A stretch of 7,948 nucleotides of DNA from Acidobacteriota bacterium. GTDB lineage: Bacteria > Acidobacteriota > Terriglobia > Terriglobales > Acidobacteriaceae. Shown piece by piece: positions 1 through 5,231 of this stretch; the first letter of the stretch is position 1; each line of letters opens with the position of its first letter. The position numbers were made by a program, and so were the translations under genes. The notes beneath the pieces were generated by a model. That model saw nothing but the letters and a program-made list of their open reading frames with translations, had not been told where the DNA came from and ran no database searches. The stretch covers positions 1-7,948 of the forward strand of contig JAGWML010000141.1 in the NCBI GenBank assembly GCA_028873155.1, written 5' to 3'.

Positions 1-102
1 CGTCCATCGCAACCCATCCTCGCTTGCACGGAGTCGCGCAGTGAGCCCCTGCAACGCGTGCGTGGTTGCCGGAGCGATCGGGATGCCAACGAAGAGCCTC
101 AT
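1..102 (-). CDS. thpR: RNA 2',3'-cyclic phosphodiesterase (ThpR / 2'-5' RNA ligase family), N-terminal fragment
   Basis: The reverse complement of bases 102 to 1 is open for 34 codons from an ATG and runs off the left edge. It begins MRLFVGIPIAP and ends RASEDGLRWT. A start of the form M-R-L-F-[IV]-[AG]-I, then a helix with spaced Leu/Arg and a closing L-R-W, is typical of the ThpR/LigT 2H phosphoesterase family. In that family the next residues lead into the first HxTx catalytic motif, which here lies outside the window, so no catalytic residue can be seen. Family members hydrolyse 2',3'-cyclic phosphate ends of RNA and can join 2'-5' ends in vitro. The gene diverges from the HIT gene with 59 bp between start codons. 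A TACACT hexamer sits 8 nt before the ATG and no Shine-Dalgarno is visible, which supports this start. The family call is from the N-terminus only. Confidence 0.62.
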   Translation of the reverse strand, partial: MRLFVGIPIAPATTHALQGLTARLRASEDGLRWT

Positions 103-161
103 ACCGGCCCAGTGTAGCGGCTGCGCTCTGGCGCCGCATCGTCAGGTACACTGGTGCCGTT
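103..161. promoter_or_regulatory. Divergent promoter region with mirrored TACACTGG boxes (thpR- / HIT+)
   Basis: The 59-bp space between two divergent start codons holds a perfect 8-bp inverted repeat. CCAGTGTA lies at 109-116 and TACACTGG at 147-154. Read outward, each arm gives a TACACT -10-like hexamer: 116-111 on the minus strand, 8 nt before the thpR ATG, and 147-152 on the plus strand, 9 nt before the HIT ATG. With normal 17-nt spacing the two -35 positions would interleave around 124-139, where I see no TTGACA-like hexamer. Transcription would start at or within a few bases of both ATGs. The promoter role is inferred from position and hexamer match. Confidence 0.6.
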
Positions 162-500
162 ATGAGCTGCCTGTTTTGCAAAATCATTGAAGGCGCAATC
201 CCATCCACGGCCGTCTACCAGGATGAACACTGCTACGCCTTTGCGGACATCAACCCCAAGGCGCCGACCCATATTCTCGTCGCCCCGCGCAAGCATCTCG
301 ACTCGCTGGCAAGCGCACGCGATGAGGACCGCCTTCTGCTGGGCCACCTCTTGCGAACGGCGGCGGAGATCGCCCGCACACGCGGCCTGCACAAGGGCTA
401 TCGCGTCGTTATCAACCACGGCGAAGACGGCGGGCAGACGGTCGACCACCTGCACCTTCACCTGCTCGGAGGGCGCGCGCTCGGATGGCCTCCGGGATAA
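162..500 (+). CDS. HIT family hydrolase (HinT-like purine nucleoside phosphoramidase)
   Basis: The 112-residue protein starts MSCLFCKIIEGAIPS, the standard HinT-type N-terminus. It carries the histidine triad HLHLHLL at residues 96-102 (H96, H98, H100, with H98 the expected nucleophile). It ends GGRALGWPPG, which matches the family's GGRxLGWPPG tail. C3 and C6, with H45 and H96, could form the structural zinc site seen in some bacterial HIT proteins. HinT enzymes hydrolyse AMP-lysine and other adenosine phosphoramidates in the cytoplasm. Length is normal. An in-frame ATG exists at 66, but the 32 extra residues are unrelated to the family and would cover the divergent promoter, so the ATG at 162 is chosen. 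No Shine-Dalgarno is present; a TACACT box 9 nt before the ATG suggests a leaderless message. A strong terminator follows, so the gene is probably monocistronic. Confidence 0.93.
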   Translation: MSCLFCKIIEGAIPSTAVYQDEHCYAFADINPKAPTHILVAPRKHLDSLASARDEDRLLLGHLLRTAAEIARTRGLHKGYRVVINHGEDGGQTVDHLHLHLLGGRALGWPPG

Positions 501-558
501 GCGCTTTGACGAGGTGCTGATTTCGGCCAAAAGGGAAGTAGGGTTGGCCACCTGCCAG

Positions 559-593
559 CGCAAAAAAGCCACCGCGAACGGTGGCTTTTTGCG
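559..593 (+). terminator. Rho-independent terminator after the HIT gene
   Basis: Stem GCCACC (568-573) and GGTGGC (580-585) encloses the 6-nt loop GCGAAC. It is flanked by six A on the left (562-567) and five T on the right (586-590). A cgc/gcg pair outside (559-561/591-593) extends the stem with one unmatched A. The run of T after a GC-rich stem is the classic intrinsic terminator form, and the A-tract makes it potentially bidirectional. A separate 6-bp inverted repeat (GGCCAA 525-530 / TTGGCC 544-549) lies between the stop codon and this hairpin. Confidence 0.85.
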
Positions 594-911
594 TTCCTGC
601 GCTGGTCACTGGCCTCCCAGCTCATTGGGCCGATAGTGGTTCCACCGTACCCTTCACAGGCTTGCCCGGCCGGTTGGTCCATCTGGGGACTGTCGCTCGA
701 TGGCGATTCTCTTACCGGGGGCCTGTCGTTTCGAGGGCTGACCAGCATTGCTCATCAGCCTGTACATCACTGGCACCCTCTAATAAGCAATCAGCAGGCC
801 ATTCCTTCCTTTCTTTATTTTCAATGATTTGAATGGAGCTCAAAGGAAGGATAGTCTGCAATCCAATAGGCAAATGGTGGCTTTTCTTCTAAAAACCATA
901 GAGCCGCTCAG
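594..911. other. Gene-free intergenic stretch between convergent HIT and mutM
   Basis: No credible gene is seen here. The short open frames on both strands (for example 581-832 and 636-827 on plus, 748-458 on minus) have no recognisable start, no family resemblance and overlap the terminator or each other. The first half (594-770) has the local GC-rich composition and contains nothing I recognise. From about 776 to 900 the sequence becomes clearly AT-richer, and it holds the long hairpin listed separately plus a weak second hairpin at 874-899. No tRNA or known RNA family was recognised. Confidence 0.6.
803..851 (+). repeat. Long imperfect inverted repeat / stem-loop in AT-rich intergenic DNA
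   Basis: TCCTTCCTTT (803-812) is exactly complementary to AAAGGAAGGA (842-851), a 10-bp perfect outer stem. Nested inside is TTCAA (820-824) with TTGAA (829-833), a 5-bp stem with loop TGAT. Between them CTTTA (813-817) can pair with TGGAG (834-838) using two G-U pairs, leaving only a CTC bulge (839-841) and a TT bulge (818-819). The full fold is about 20 pairs and is better on plus-strand RNA, because the G-U pairs become A-C on the other strand. No T-tract follows on either side, so it is not a standard terminator. It could be an RNA processing or stability element, part of a small RNA, or a remnant of a small palindromic repeat; the sequence does not decide. Confidence 0.5.
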
Positions 912-1766
912 TCATCGCTGGCAGCGCGGGCAAAAATGAGTGCCCCGGCCTGCGATAACAGTCCGGCGGACGGAGGTGCCGCAGACCCGGCAGGGCTCCC
1001 CGGTGCGCTGATAGACCCGGTGTTCCAGTTGAAAGAAGCCTCGAACGCCATTGGCGTCCACGTAGTCGGAGACCGAGGAGCCGCCCAGTTCGATCGCCTG
1101 ATGCAACACCTCACCCAGCGACCGGCGCAGCCGCTCCAGCTCCGCCCGCGTGAGCCGGCCGGCGCGGCGCCCCGGACGCAGGCCCGCCCGGAAGAGGCTC
1201 TCATCGGCGTAAATGTTGCCCACCCCTGCAAGGAGAGTCTGGTTCAGCAACGCCGCCTTAATGGCGAGCTTTCGGTTCCGGAAGAGCGCGGAAAATTCGG
1301 CGGAGCCAATGCTCAATGGCTCGGCGCCCGGAGCGGCGAACGGCCTTTCCCTGTGCAGGTCGCGCCACTCCAGACGCCCGAACCGGCGCGGATCGACAAA
1401 CCGCAGTTCTTTGCCACTGGCCAGCGTGAGGCGGGCATGCGTGTGGGCTGCGACAGGCGCATCCGGCGTGGTGACGAGCAGCCGCCCCGTCATGCCAAGG
1501 TGCACAATCCACTGCGCAGACGGTTCCACCGATCTTTGCAAACCGCCCTTCCGGCCGGAACCCGCCTCGCCCAGCTCGCAGACAATATGTTTGCCGATCC
1601 GGCGCACGGCCAGGATCACGCGGCCTTCCAGCCCTTTGACCATCTTTGCCGGCGCTGTCTTGAAGGGCTCGTGGTGCCGCCCCAGCCAGACATCCACGAT
1701 CCGATCGCCGCTCACACGCGCATGAACACCGCGCGCGATCGTCTCCACCTCAGGCAATTCGGGCAT
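912..1766 (-). CDS. mutM: Formamidopyrimidine-DNA glycosylase (Fpg/MutM)
   Basis: This bifunctional base-excision enzyme removes 8-oxoguanine and formamidopyrimidines and cleaves the abasic site by beta,delta-elimination. The 284-residue protein starts MPELPEVETIARG. After Met removal, P2 is the Schiff-base nucleophile and E3 the catalytic acid. K59 in RRIGKH corresponds to the conserved phosphate-contacting lysine, and M92 in LGMTG and DPRRFG (125-130) supply the lesion-probing wedge residues. The helix-two-turn-helix with LLNQTLLAGVGNIYADE spans about 173-189. The C-terminal zinc finger has C259, C262, C279 and C282, with R274 in its loop as the DNA-binding arginine. It is slightly longer than the usual ~270 residues because of a Gly/Arg/Lys-rich insert at about 66-82. 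It lies 36 bp after the DUF4440 gene on the same strand and may be read through from that promoter. TACAAT 6 nt before its own ATG suggests an extra leaderless start. Confidence 0.97.
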   Translation of the reverse strand: MPELPEVETIARGVHARVSGDRIVDVWLGRHHEPFKTAPAKMVKGLEGRVILAVRRIGKHIVCELGEAGSGRKGGLQRSVEPSAQWIVHLGMTGRLLVTTPDAPVAAHTHARLTLASGKELRFVDPRRFGRLEWRDLHRERPFAAPGAEPLSIGSAEFSALFRNRKLAIKAALLNQTLLAGVGNIYADESLFRAGLRPGRRAGRLTRAELERLRRSLGEVLHQAIELGGSSVSDYVDANGVRGFFQLEHRVYQRTGEPCRVCGTSVRRTVIAGRGTHFCPRCQR

Positions 1767-1778
1767 GGGCCTATTGTA
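1767..1778 (-). promoter_or_regulatory. -10-like TACAAT immediately before mutM
   Basis: On the minus strand TACAAT (1778-1773) stands 6 nt before the mutM ATG and matches the TATAAT consensus at five of six positions. No -35 hexamer is evident upstream and no Shine-Dalgarno lies between it and the ATG. If used, the transcript would begin at about the start codon. It would let mutM be expressed independently of the upstream DUF4440 gene. The role is inferred. Confidence 0.45.
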
Positions 1779-1802
1779 GTTGCCGGCAGTCTGCGGCTCG
1801 CT

Positions 1803-2306
1803 CTACTCCGCGCCTGCGCGGATGCGGCTGGCTTCAAAGCTGACGATATGCCAGACACCGGCCGCGTCGCGCACATAGACGCGTGTATAGCGGAAGCTGC
1901 CGGAGACGGGGCCATCCGGAGTCTTGCCCATGACATCCGCGCGAGAAGTCACCAGCGCGGTGGCTCCGTAAAAGCGGATCTTGCGGTCTGACAGCTGAAT
2001 GGAATCAAAGTGGAGCGCGCCGGAGCTGAGATCCGCAAGCGTGTCGTCCTTCGACAGAAGAGTGCCGTCGTTGGTAATCCCGATGTAGTCATCGGCGAGA
2101 AGGCCACTCATCGCTTTTGCGTCGCCCTGCAGCAGCGCCTGCCGCCACTGCGCCTCGACCTTGTCAATCTCATGGCGCAGTTCGTGGCGTTCCGCGCGGG
2201 GCGCTGCTGCGAGCCGACCGGGCAGACTGCAAGCCAAAAGCAGGACGGCTGCAAACGCCCAACCGGCTCGCGAGCCCGTTCGCGAAATCACTTTCGGGAT
2301 TCCCAT
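1803..2306 (-). CDS. Exported DUF4440 / SnoaL-like NTF2-fold protein
   Basis: The 167-residue protein has a basic N-terminus (K5, R9, R13) and a hydrophobic segment at about 15-29 ending in small residues before APRAE. This is an export signal, with possible signal peptidase I cleavage near 35, or lipid attachment at C26 in VLLLACSLPG. The mature part has the DUF4440 pattern: a helix with VEAQWRQALLQGD, then LLADDYIGITNDGTLLSKDD, RFYGATALVTSRADV, and a strand-rich end with GSFRYTRVYVRDAAGVWHIVSFEASRI. NTF2-fold proteins of this type are small binding or enzyme-like domains; the substrate cannot be inferred. The ATG at 2306 is chosen because a -35/-10 promoter lies just upstream. The open frame continues to a TTG at 2384, but that would place the promoter inside the gene and hide the signal peptide. 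mutM follows 36 bp downstream. Confidence 0.85.
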   Translation of the reverse strand: MGIPKVISRTGSRAGWAFAAVLLLACSLPGRLAAAPRAERHELRHEIDKVEAQWRQALLQGDAKAMSGLLADDYIGITNDGTLLSKDDTLADLSSGALHFDSIQLSDRKIRFYGATALVTSRADVMGKTPDGPVSGSFRYTRVYVRDAAGVWHIVSFEASRIRAGAE

Positions 2307-2317
2307 TGGTGATTCGG

Positions 2318-2347
2318 ATGTTAGACCGCCAGTGGCGCGACGGTCAA
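2318..2347 (-). promoter_or_regulatory. Sigma-70-type promoter of the DUF4440-mutM pair
   Basis: On the minus strand, -35 TTGACC (2347-2342, five of six to TTGACA) and -10 TAACAT (2323-2318, four of six to TATAAT) are separated by 18 bp. The -10 ends 11 nt before the ATG at 2306, so the leader would be only a few bases long. This is the best complete -35/-10 pair I found in the window. The -35 is embedded in an inverted repeat listed separately. Confidence 0.6.
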
Positions 2348-2357
2348 TGCGATGACC
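2342..2357. promoter_or_regulatory. Candidate operator GGTCA-N6-TGACC overlapping the -35
   Basis: GGTCA (2342-2346) and TGACC (2353-2357) form a perfect inverted repeat of 5-bp arms, with equivalent bases 11 bp apart, one helical turn. One arm is part of the TTGACC -35 element. A dimeric helix-turn-helix repressor bound here would block the promoter. No regulator gene lies in the window, and arms of 5 bp can arise by chance. Confidence 0.3.
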
Positions 2358-2408
2358 ATGCCGGTTTCCCCTTTGCGCCTGCAATGAGGAAACATGCGTC
2401 CGAGCCGA

Positions 2409-2696
2409 TCAGAACAGAGCTACCAGGTCTTCGCGATGACGCTCGAGCATCTTCTGATAGAGGCCATTAACTGCGTATTCCTTGAAATGAAGAGACTTTC
2501 GATGCGCTTCCTCGGCAGCATCATCCTCATACTGCTCGAAGATCACGACCGTGTCCGGGTCGCCCTCGGCTTGATGTGGAACGTAGCTCACGCAGCCCGG
2601 CTCCCTGCGGGATGCCTCGGCCAGATTGCGCAGAATCTCGGCAACTTCAGCCCGGTCTTCCGGGGAAAACTTCAAACGAACAAGAAAGCTCTTCAT
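2409..2696 (-). CDS. ABM-domain (YgiN-like) quinol/antibiotic biosynthesis monooxygenase family protein
   Basis: The 95-residue protein is one ABM ferredoxin-like domain. It has a first strand FLVRLKFSPE and a long helix to about residue 30. SRREPGC (30-36) precedes the second strand VSYVPHQ, and FEQYEDDAAEEAHRKSLHF spans 53-71 with H70 where the family usually has a conserved histidine. The spacing of E-PGC, F/W-E-x-(Y/W) and H-x-x-S-x-H-F-like residues is the family hallmark. Members are small cofactor-free oxygenases or quinol-acting proteins, usually dimeric; the substrate is not predictable. It follows purA by 50 bp on the same strand and probably shares its transcript. A GAGG about 11 nt before the ATG is one of the few Shine-Dalgarno-like sequences here, which fits an internal operon gene. 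The start is the only ATG matching the domain edge. Confidence 0.88.
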   Translation of the reverse strand: MKSFLVRLKFSPEDRAEVAEILRNLAEASRREPGCVSYVPHQAEGDPDTVVIFEQYEDDAAEEAHRKSLHFKEYAVNGLYQKMLERHREDLVALF

Positions 2697-2746
2697 CTTG
2701 GCAGAATCCTCACCGGAGCCCGGAGTCGCACCACGGTCCGTACAGT

Positions 2747-4063
2747 TTATCCGTGAATCGCCCGGAGCGCCTCTGCAAATTCAGGAAGCACCATCGTCTG
2801 GTCGCGGTCGGGGCCGGTGGAGATCATCCCGATCTTCGCCCCGCTCTCGCGCTCCTGAAAACGGAGATACTCCTTTGCAGCGGCAGGCAGCTTGTCGAAC
2901 TCCGTGATGCCCTCAGTGGATGCCTTCCATCCCTTGAGCGTCGTGTAGACGGGCTCAATTCTTTCCAGGCCCGCAACGTCCGCGGGGATTTCGTCCGTGG
3001 CTTTGTCACCGATCTTGTAGCCTACGCACACCGGAATCTCATCCAGCTCGTCGAGCACATCCATTTTGGTGACGACCAGCCACTCGGCGCCGTTCACCTG
3101 GTTGGAGTAGCGCAACAGCGGAATGTCAAGCCAGCCGCAGCGCCGCGGACGGCCCGTGACTGCGCCATATTCATTGCCGCGAGCACGCAGGTGGTCACCT
3201 ACGGGGTCGTGAATCTCTGTCGGGAACGGCCCCTCGCCGACGCGCGTGACGTACGCCTTGGTCACGTTGATGACCGTGCCAATCGCCGTAGGTCCGACGC
3301 CGGTGCCCGTGGCCGCGCCGCCGGCCGTGGCGCTGGACGAGGTGACGAACGGGTACGTTCCGTGATCGATGTCAAGCATGGTGCCCTGGGCGCCCTCGAA
3401 CATCACGCTGCCGCCCTCGCGCAGAATCTTGTGCAGCAAACGGCCGGTATCCGTAACAAATGGCCGCACCTGTTCGGCGGCGGAGACGTACTCGTCGTAC
3501 ATCTTCGAAGGGTCCAGCGGGTCTGTGCCGAAGAGCGCGTGCGCGATCGCGTTCTTTTCCGCGCAGGCCGCCTCGATGTGCGTCTTGAGCAGATCGGAAC
3601 GCAGCAGATCCACGATGCGCAGGCCGTTGCGCGCCATCTTGTCTTCGTAGGCCGGGCCGATGCCGCGGCTGGTGGTGCCAATTTTCTTGCGTCCCGGCGC
3701 GCTCTCGGCGGCCAGCTCGATCATGCGGTGGTAGGGCAGGATGACCTGAGCGCGATTGGAGACAAAGAGCTGCCCGTCCACATCAATGCCGAGGTCGCGC
3801 AGCTTGGCGACTTCGCGCAGAAAGGCGATTGGGTCCAGCACGACGCCGTTGCCGATGATGGCCTTGCAGCCGGGCCGCAGCACGCCGCAGGGGATGAGCT
3901 GGAGCACAAACTTCTGCTCGCCGTGGATCACCGTGTGGCCCGCATTGTGGCCTCCGGCGTACCGGGCCACGGCGCTGAAGCGCTCGCTCAGTACATCGAC
4001 AATCTTGCCCTTGCCCTCATCGCCCCACTGGGCGCCCAGCACTACCGCACTCTTCACTCGCAT
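2747..4063 (-). CDS. purA: Adenylosuccinate synthetase (PurA)
   Basis: PurA makes adenylosuccinate from IMP, aspartate and GTP, the first committed step to AMP, in the cytoplasm. The 438-residue protein has the expected full length. GDEGKGK (14-20) is the P-loop with catalytic D15, NAGHTV (40-45) carries catalytic H43, and IGTTSRGIGPAYEDK (128-142) is the IMP/Mg signature. EGAQGTMLDIDHGTYPFVTSS (from 223) binds IMP and Mg, TGRPRR (303-308) recognises aspartate and phosphate, and TKMDVLD (332-338) recognises guanine. No key residue is missing. The open frame extends 202 codons upstream of the ATG at 4063, but that part lacks any family match and runs through folP in another frame. The start at M1-RVKSAVVLGAQWGDEG fits PurA homologues. 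It lies 157 bp downstream of folP on the same strand, with a candidate promoter and a hairpin-rich leader in the gap. The ABM gene follows. Confidence 0.97.
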   Translation of the reverse strand: MRVKSAVVLGAQWGDEGKGKIVDVLSERFSAVARYAGGHNAGHTVIHGEQKFVLQLIPCGVLRPGCKAIIGNGVVLDPIAFLREVAKLRDLGIDVDGQLFVSNRAQVILPYHRMIELAAESAPGRKKIGTTSRGIGPAYEDKMARNGLRIVDLLRSDLLKTHIEAACAEKNAIAHALFGTDPLDPSKMYDEYVSAAEQVRPFVTDTGRLLHKILREGGSVMFEGAQGTMLDIDHGTYPFVTSSSATAGGAATGTGVGPTAIGTVINVTKAYVTRVGEGPFPTEIHDPVGDHLRARGNEYGAVTGRPRRCGWLDIPLLRYSNQVNGAEWLVVTKMDVLDELDEIPVCVGYKIGDKATDEIPADVAGLERIEPVYTTLKGWKASTEGITEFDKLPAAAKEYLRFQERESGAKIGMISTGPDRDQTMVLPEFAEALRAIHG

Positions 4064-4220
4064 CGCTACTCGATTTCTCGCAGGAATATCCCCTGCACAG
4101 AAGGATCTTCTCCTGCGCAAAGGTCTGTCCACGGACGGAGACTCCGGACCGCGTTCTCTTCGATGATAAACCCTTGGGTCTTTGCGACAGCCCCGTTCCA
4201 TTGCAGACGGGATGGGCCTG
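4064..4220 (-). promoter_or_regulatory. purA upstream region: candidate -10 and structured leader
   Basis: The 157-bp folP-purA gap has a TATCAT hexamer on the minus strand (4168-4163, five of six to TATAAT) but only a weak -35 (CTGTCG, 17 nt upstream). Starting there, the leader would be about 90 nt, much longer than at other genes in the window. It contains CGGAG-A-CTCCG (4136-4146) and a GC(A/G)C...G(C/T)GC stem with an inner AGAAG/CTTCT (4095-4118). A third stem, GCAGG/CCTGC (4080-4096), shares two bases with the second. I recognise no known riboswitch. The leader could equally be part of a folP-purA read-through transcript. Confidence 0.35.
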
Positions 4221-5171
4221 TCAGGAGCGATGTTTAGAGCACGCCGCCAGCACGGCATCGGCGATGTGCGCGGCCTCCACTGCTGCCCGCGCGCTGTGGA
4301 CGCGCACGATGGATGCCCCATGCAGAATCGCAGCAACCATCGCGGCGAGACTGGCCGCCTCGCGCGAATCAGCAGGTGCATCCTTGCCTTGATAAAGTGG
4401 CGCAAGCGTGCGGCCAAGGAACGACTTGCGGCTGAGCCCGGCCAGCAGAGGGCGGCCCAGCACGAGCAGTTCTTCCTGCCCGGCAAGCAGGACGTAGTTC
4501 TCCTCAAATCGCTTGCCAAAGCCGTAGCCGGGGTCGAGCACCAGAGCCTCTGCAGCGATTCCGGCGTGTAACGCTCGATCCACACTGGCCGCAAGCCCTC
4601 TCCGCACCTCGTCGAGAACGGCACCCGGTGCGAGAGGGGGTTGACTGGCCCACTCTTCCGGGCGTCCACGCGTGTGCGTCAGCACCACGCCACAGCCAGG
4701 CTCCAGGCAGACTGCAACCAGCCCTTCGTCCCACGCCAATCCGCTGACGTCGTTGATGACCTCGGCGCCTGCGGCCAGTGCTGCGCGTGCCGTCGCGGCT
4801 TTGTATGTATCGACTGAGAGAACGGCGTCCGGTCGCGCCTTCACAATGCCTTCGAGCACGGGGAGCAGCCGCTTCTGTTCTTCTTCCGCGCTGACCGCCG
4901 GAGCTTCCGGGGTGCCTGGTGTGCCGCCAGCGCGGGAACCCGGCCGCGTACTCTCCGCGCCAAGGTCGAGGATGTCCGCACCTTCATCCAGCAGTCTCAA
5001 CGCATGTTCGATCGCCAGCTCCGGGGCGAAGAACCGGCCACCGTCGCTGAAGGAGTCGGGCGTAACGTTGACGATGCCCATCACCAGCGTGCGCCGGCCC
5101 AGCTCAAGCGTGCGGCTGCGCAACCGCCACGAAGCTGGAGTCCGAACCGGGTTGGACATCTGCGTCTGCAT
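4221..5171 (-). CDS. folP: Dihydropteroate synthase (FolP)
   Basis: FolP joins p-aminobenzoate to 6-hydroxymethyl-dihydropterin diphosphate in folate synthesis and is the sulfonamide target. The 316-residue TIM-barrel protein has signature 1, MGIVNVTPDSFSDGG (31-45), and signature 2, ILDLGAESTRPGS (67-79). It also has SVDTYK (119-124), INDVSG (139-144), LVLDPGYGFGK (210-220, pterin-binding D213 and K220), GLSRKSFLG (245-253) and RVH (290-292). Loops 1 and 2 look like the drug-sensitive form. It is longer than the usual ~280 residues, partly because of a Gly/Pro/Ala-rich insert at about 82-92. The residue after RVH, normally Asp, is Ser. The ATG at 5171 is used; an in-frame ATG at 5159 is an alternative that loses four residues before any conserved sequence. 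It diverges from dacB with 60 bp between starts. purA follows on the same strand. Confidence 0.96.
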   Translation of the reverse strand: MQTQMSNPVRTPASWRLRSRTLELGRRTLVMGIVNVTPDSFSDGGRFFAPELAIEHALRLLDEGADILDLGAESTRPGSRAGGTPGTPEAPAVSAEEEQKRLLPVLEGIVKARPDAVLSVDTYKAATARAALAAGAEVINDVSGLAWDEGLVAVCLEPGCGVVLTHTRGRPEEWASQPPLAPGAVLDEVRRGLAASVDRALHAGIAAEALVLDPGYGFGKRFEENYVLLAGQEELLVLGRPLLAGLSRKSFLGRTLAPLYQGKDAPADSREAASLAAMVAAILHGASIVRVHSARAAVEAAHIADAVLAACSKHRS

Positions 5172-5231
5172 CGGTGGATCGAGATTCCCACTTGCATTCT
5201 ACGGGCGCGGCCACCTGCTACACTTCCCGCC
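5172..5231. promoter_or_regulatory. Divergent folP / dacB promoter region
   Basis: On the plus strand TGCTACACT (5216-5224) is an extended -10 (TG-n-TACACT) ending 7 nt before the dacB ATG, so that message would be leaderless. On the minus strand TAGAAT (5201-5196, five of six to TATAAT) lies 24 nt before the folP ATG, giving a short leader of about 17 nt. The two -10 boxes are 17 bp apart and point away from each other, so polymerase footprints would overlap and the promoters may compete. No convincing -35 is seen for either. Confidence 0.5.

Noticed and set aside
581..832. Small plus-strand open frames in the HIT-mutM gap
   Set aside because: They overlap the terminator, lack start signals and show no protein-like pattern or known family.
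876..885. GGTGGCTTTT repeated from the HIT terminator arm (580-589)
   Set aside because: The 10-mer match stands alone without the complementary arm or further similarity. It is plausible by chance in an AT-rich patch.
874..899. Hairpin ATGGT...ACCAT as the mutM terminator
   Set aside because: The stem has a 3-nt bulge and mostly A-T pairs, and there is no T-tract downstream on the minus strand. It is too weak to call.
936..1991. Plus-strand open frame of 351 codons opposite mutM and the DUF4440 gene
   Set aside because: It spans two real minus-strand genes and their gap, with no start signal and no recognisable domain.
2307..2384. Upstream TTG start for the DUF4440 protein
   Set aside because: It would put the -35/-10 promoter inside the gene, and the extra 26 residues precede a normal signal peptide.
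2364..2393. GTTTCC / GGAAAC inverted repeat downstream of the ABM gene as terminator
   Set aside because: It has only six pairs, an 18-nt loop and no T-run. It may be chance.
2576..4237. Plus-strand open frame of 553 codons opposite purA
   Set aside because: It is antisense to a complete PurA with all motifs. Long antisense frames are expected from GC-rich codon usage, and the translation has no family character.
4064..4669. N-terminal extension of PurA by 202 residues (possible fusion protein)
   Set aside because: The extension overlaps folP on the same strand in another frame. It is Arg/Ser/Cys-rich without a domain, and PurA homologues start at the 4063 ATG.
5004..5231. N-terminal extension of DacB by 76 residues
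   Set aside because: It is antisense to folP and would bury the signal peptide that begins at 5232.
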